Below, piece after piece: positions 24,896-27,223 of a stretch of DNA of 27,223 nt. The notes beneath the pieces were generated by a model that saw nothing but the letters and a program-made list of their open reading frames with translations, made no database searches and was not told the origin of the DNA. The first letter of the stretch is position 1. Each line of letters opens with the position of its first letter. The translations under genes were made by a program, and so were the position numbers. The DNA is from a virus: the IMG/VR virus record IMGVR_UViG_3300031951_001010, positions 1 to 27,223 of that record. One strand, given 5' to 3'.

Positions 24896-25912
24896 TTATG
24901 CAATCGCTAACACATTTTGCACTGTTTGCAATATGCGATTCTTTTCTGCAGTAATAGAAGCATCAAAGCCAGAAGCAGCAGCAAGCACTGATTCATTATT
25001 ACCACCACGAGCAGAGCGATGCCAATCTAATCTCTCAGTGAGAGCATTCATTGCACCCCATGCAGTGTTAGCAATCATGCCATTGAACTCACCCGTATAA
25101 ATATCATTGATGAGGTCAATCTTATTTTGCCACTTAGTGAGAGCAATCTTCTTCTCACCTTCTGGCTTAGGATATACCGCAAGCACAATATCATTGAATT
25201 GTTGCGCTGTGATTTCTTTCTCAATCATGGTCTTAGCCATGAGATCAAAAGCATCCATGTATTTATTAGCAAGCCCAAGAGTCTCACGAGCAATCTGAAC
25301 ACGACCTGTTGCAGATTGTGTGTGACGAATCTTGAACGATTGTTTGACGGCATTCTTGCCACGCTTAGAGCCTAGAGCAAGATTGAGAGTATTGGCGCAT
25401 ACAACACGAACGGGCGTGATTGATGCCTGAATAGCAATAGACCCGTCATGCGAGGTATTGATGAGAAGATAAGTCTTTACCTTATCGGATACACCGCTAG
25501 GGTCTAGCACTGTCTCACGCTCAAGAGCAAGAGAGCCAAATACTACACGCCCACCCTTGATTGAGCCAGCCGTTTCCCAACGACCGCCACCATCAAGAAT
25601 GTTATCTCCGAATGCAAATAAATCTTCATTCTGCAATGGAACATAACGCTCACCAACAACACCTAGAACATCTGTCTGGTTATTGTTAGTAGGATTAGTG
25701 CGAACAACATATTGATAAGACTTATCTGATGTAAGAGTATTAGGAATCTCAACATCAACAAGGCGAACATTCCAGTTGTTTAGATTAGCAGCAGCCAACA
25801 TTTCTGCTGTATTCTTTTCCTCCATGAATACGGTTCCAAGACCATGCCATGCAGGTTCACGGAAAGATGCAAAAGATGCAGCCCCGTTTTGTGTTTCTAA
25901 CTCATGAGCCAT
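24896..25912 (-). CDS. DUF932 phage/plasmid-like protein
   Basis: A 338-residue protein of the DUF932 family found in phages, plasmids and conjugative elements. Recognisable parts are PAWHGLGTVF near the start, the block VLGVVGERYVPLQNEDLFAF, TPVRVVCANTLNLAL (about 165-180), and a C-terminal helical part with EFNGMIANTAWGAMNALTE. Members are expressed early and abundant, but the biochemical role is not established. The SD CTAGAAAGGA and a TTGATA-17-TAAACT promoter precede it. Single-gene unit with a following hairpin. Confidence 0.88.
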   Translation of the reverse strand: MAHELETQNGAASFASFREPAWHGLGTVFMEEKNTAEMLAAANLNNWNVRLVDVEIPNTLTSDKSYQYVVRTNPTNNNQTDVLGVVGERYVPLQNEDLFAFGDNILDGGGRWETAGSIKGGRVVFGSLALERETVLDPSGVSDKVKTYLLINTSHDGSIAIQASITPVRVVCANTLNLALGSKRGKNAVKQSFKIRHTQSATGRVQIARETLGLANKYMDAFDLMAKTMIEKEITAQQFNDIVLAVYPKPEGEKKIALTKWQNKIDLINDIYTGEFNGMIANTAWGAMNALTERLDWHRSARGGNNESVLAAASGFDASITAEKNRILQTVQNVLAIA

Positions 25913-25941
25913 TTTATTTCCTTTCTAGTTATCTTATTTCA

Positions 25942-25970
25942 AGTTTAGCACACTGGGAAAATAATATCAA
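25942..25970 (-). promoter_or_regulatory. Early promoter TTGATA-N17-TAAACT with upstream ACGT box
   Basis: Minus strand: -35 TTGATA at 25965-25970, 17-base spacer, -10 TAAACT at 25942-25947. TTTACGTAAC is directly upstream (25971-25980). Leader about 22 bases. Confidence 0.75.
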
Positions 25971-26028
25971 GTTACGTAAACCAAATCGGACATATGGTAC
26001 AAATGCCCCGCCGGACTTAACGGGAAGC

Positions 26029-26061
26029 GGGCCCTAGGAAACCACCACGATCCCAGGGCCC
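26029..26061 (-). terminator. 11-bp hairpin after the 26074-26795 operon
   Basis: Minus strand: GGGCCCTGGGA pairs TCCTAGGGCCC across an 11-base loop. One pair is G-U in the minus RNA but A-C on the other strand, so the structure is specific to leftward RNA. It begins 12 bases after the stop at 26074. No U-tract. Confidence 0.65.
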
Positions 26062-26073
26062 AAGATTACATTG

Positions 26074-26532
26074 CTACTCCCACTCCTCTTCATCGATAGT
26101 TTCAACATAGTAAGTATTTATTTCTGTATCACCATTATTTGAATCTACAGATAACTCATCGTTGATGAAGTAGCGCAAATCAAATGAATCAACTTCGCTA
26201 AGTAGAACGTCCGTTGAGCCTTCTACTCTAATGGTGGCGGACCAGTTTAGAGTTGTCTTAGCCTCATAACTAAGAATGGTGCACAACTGCTCCAGCACCT
26301 CTTCTTTGGTAACATCAGCACTGTACCAGCCATGGGCTGCAAGATTGTCTTGAATCTTGTCTATCTTTGCGTTGGCAGATTCCAAGAATGATTCAGTGAA
26401 CTGCTTCTTACGAAATATCTCATTGATATCATGCTTAGTTAGCATGTATGTAACGGTCTCACCGTTTGGCTTGAACTCTAATGCCTCCACGAGATAGTTG
26501 TCATAGAGGGTGGTTCTCTGTGTGTCTTCCAT
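26074..26532 (-). CDS. Early-region protein of unknown function
   Basis: A 152-residue acidic protein starting MEDTQRTTLYDNYLVEALEF, with a helical centre (DINEIFRKKQFTESFLESAN) and a strand-rich end (LNWSATIRVEGSTDVLL). Not recognised as a family. The ATG shares a base with the stop of the preceding gene (TAATG). Ends 12 bases before a strong hairpin. Probable regulator or host-takeover factor by its position only. Confidence 0.6.
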   Translation of the reverse strand: MEDTQRTTLYDNYLVEALEFKPNGETVTYMLTKHDINEIFRKKQFTESFLESANAKIDKIQDNLAAHGWYSADVTKEEVLEQLCTILSYEAKTTLNWSATIRVEGSTDVLLSEVDSFDLRYFINDELSVDSNNGDTEINTYYVETIDEEEWE

Positions 26533-26795
26533 TATTCCATTTCCTTTCCAAGTTCCTCAAACTCTGCGATTTCTTCCATCATAGCATTCATCTGTTCTTC
26601 GGTCAATAATACGGATGTAACTAGATGTGCTGTTAGCGCTGTTAGATGTGTTGAGTAGATAAACATTTCTCTCAACATTTCTTCATCACTAAGAATATTT
26701 TTATTCTCTAATATGTATTTGACTCCGCTTACGATATCGTCGGAGTGTAATGCCTGCTTACTTGCTTCTGCTACTGCTAACGCTGTTGCGCTCAT
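26532..26795 (-). CDS. Early-region helical protein
   Basis: An 87-residue, all-helical protein (MSATALAVAEASKQALHSDD..., LREMFIYSTHLTALTAHLVT). The frame continues upstream to 26849, but ACAGAAAGGA about 10 bases before ATG 26795 and the promoter at 26821-26849 set the start. Not recognised. First gene of the pair with 26074-26532. Confidence 0.62.
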   Translation of the reverse strand: MSATALAVAEASKQALHSDDIVSGVKYILENKNILSDEEMLREMFIYSTHLTALTAHLVTSVLLTEEQMNAMMEEIAEFEELGKEME

Positions 26796-26820
26796 TGGTG
26801 GTTCCTTTCTGTATATACCA

Positions 26821-26849
26821 AGTTTAGCAAAAATCTGGGAAAAATACAA
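26821..26849 (-). promoter_or_regulatory. Early promoter TTGTAT-N17-TAAACT with upstream ACGT box
   Basis: Minus strand: -35 TTGTAT at 26844-26849, 17-base spacer, -10 TAAACT at 26821-26826. TTTACGTCAGAA is next to the -35 box (26851-26862). Confidence 0.75.
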
Positions 26850-26912
26850 CTTCTGACGTAAAGCTCCCGTGTGAGAAAGATCACAGGCCGGGCCCCATTT
26901 TGACGGGGAAGT

Positions 26913-26933
26913 GAGCAGTTTTACTTCATGCTC
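26913..26933 (-). other. Conserved intergenic hairpin, copy 2
   Basis: GAGCA/TGCTC stem with loop TGAAGTAAAAC on the minus strand, 12 bases after the stop at 26946, followed by AAAATGGGGCCC like copy 1. Confidence 0.5.
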
Positions 26934-26945
26934 AGGAAGATTTTA

Positions 26946-27113
26946 TTAGTAGGTTTTCACCATAGCGAAACGCTGTTGTCCATTAGCAAGACGAAGCATT
27001 ACACGAGTTACATTTCTACGAATAGGAGTGAACTTCTCAATCCTACCTGTAACACCTGTTTTGCTAGTAGTGAAGAGATCTCCTACTTGATAGGTATATC
27101 CTCCGAGAGTCAT
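26946..27113 (-). CDS. 55-residue early protein
   Basis: A basic, strand-rich protein: MTLGGYTYQVGDLFTTSKTG, then VTGRIEKFTPIRRNVTRVML and ANGQQRFAMVKTY. Small beta-barrel proteins of this kind (SH3- or KOW-like) bind nucleic acid or protein, but the family is not recognised. SD ACAGAAAGGA lies 7 bases before the ATG, and a TTGGTG-17-TAAAAC promoter is 34 bases upstream. Two adjacent TAA stops end it. Confidence 0.62.
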   Translation of the reverse strand: MTLGGYTYQVGDLFTTSKTGVTGRIEKFTPIRRNVTRVMLRLANGQQRFAMVKTY

Positions 27114-27136
27114 TTGCTTTTCCTTTCTGTTAGTGT

Positions 27137-27175
27137 TTGGTGGGCAGTTTTACCTTAGGTGATGCCCAGCACCAA
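27137..27175 (-). other. Conserved intergenic hairpin, copy 3, overlapping a promoter
   Basis: GGGCA/TGCCC stem (27142-27146 with 27163-27167) extended by TTGGT/ACCAA. Its loop ends in GTAAAAC like copies 1 and 2. The promoter -35 and -10 boxes lie inside the hairpin. Confidence 0.45.
27147..27175 (-). promoter_or_regulatory. Early promoter TTGGTG-N17-TAAAAC
   Basis: Minus strand: -35 TTGGTG at 27170-27175, 17-base spacer, -10 TAAAAC at 27147-27152; leader about 27 bases to ATG 27113. Confidence 0.55.
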
Positions 27176-27182
27176 GTCTCAT

Positions 27183-27223
27183 TTAGAGATAACGAGCAAC
27201 TGCCTGATATGTAGATGTGGAGA
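27183..27223 (-). CDS. C-terminal end of a further early gene (partial)
   Basis: The minus frame at the right edge reads STSTYQAVARYL and stops with TAA at 27183-27185, next to the promoter of the 55-residue gene. It has the look of a protein end and fits the spacing of the block, but only 12 codons are in the window. Confidence 0.4.
   Translation of the reverse strand, partial: STSTYQAVARYL

Noticed and set aside
24885-25375. Plus-strand frames inside the DUF932 gene
   Set aside because: They lie antisense to a clearly recognised protein family and lack ribosome binding sites.

Overview
The window is a piece of an A+T-rich genome of a tailed phage that very probably infects an actinobacterium. 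Phage signs are the C-terminal end of a virion-type protein, a lysis module (small membrane proteins, a lipoprotein, a CHAP endolysin), a compact tRNA array, ThyX, and many very small overlapping genes. Actinobacterial signs are a WhiB-type iron-sulfur protein, a small CxxC/CxHH protein of a type common in actinobacteria, a proteasome-type Ntn hydrolase, and an unusually high share of leaderless genes.

Layout. 1-2075 (+): end of the structural region and lysis genes. 2079-10983 (+): tRNAs for Asn, Asp, Glu, Leu, Lys, Thr and Gly, then accessory and metabolic genes (proteasome-like protein, DoxX, Hsp20, HNH, FmdB-type zinc ribbon, thioredoxin, a mosaic protein, WhiB, pyrimidine-dimer glycosylase-like protein, IMPDH/GMP reductase, a holin-like protein), closed by an intrinsic terminator near 11000. 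11027-20067 (mostly -): a surface-sugar block of five glycosyltransferase-type proteins, a Stealth-like protein (+), a methyltransferase and an SGNH hydrolase, interrupted by a thyX operon of micro-genes with a tRNA with anticodon CAT. 20085-20627: a GIY-YIG-like gene and a membrane protein. 20628-21448: a gene-free region with five DnaA boxes, an A+T-rich stretch, three 10-bp tandem repeats, ATGTTTG heptamers, twin divergent promoters and strong hairpins, probably a replication origin. 21449-27223 (-): early-type genes of mostly unknown function in short operons, each behind a TTGNNN-17-bp -10 promoter, many with the Shine-Dalgarno AGAAAGG.

The most striking element is a predicted RNA of about 100 nt on the minus strand (17606-17705). 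It has a perfect TTGACA-N17-TATAAT promoter, three hairpins that each carry CCUUUCU, and a terminator. The motif copies the anti-Shine-Dalgarno tail of 16S rRNA and is complementary to the AGAAAGG ribosome binding sites of the early genes; one loop matches the leader of the Cys-rich gene at 24513-24707 over 13 consecutive bases. About ten genes elsewhere have a -10 box ending 5-7 bases before the start codon, so their mRNAs should be leaderless and carry no target for such an RNA. Together these suggest a translational switch: the RNA silences SD-led early genes while leaderless genes escape. This is inferred from sequence only.

Other RNA-level features are a ROSE-like hairpin over the hsp20 ribosome binding site and a second structured RNA candidate (4297-4380) closed by an 11-bp perfect stem starting at its predicted transcription start. 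No CRISPR array, insertion sequence, integrase or rRNA gene was seen.
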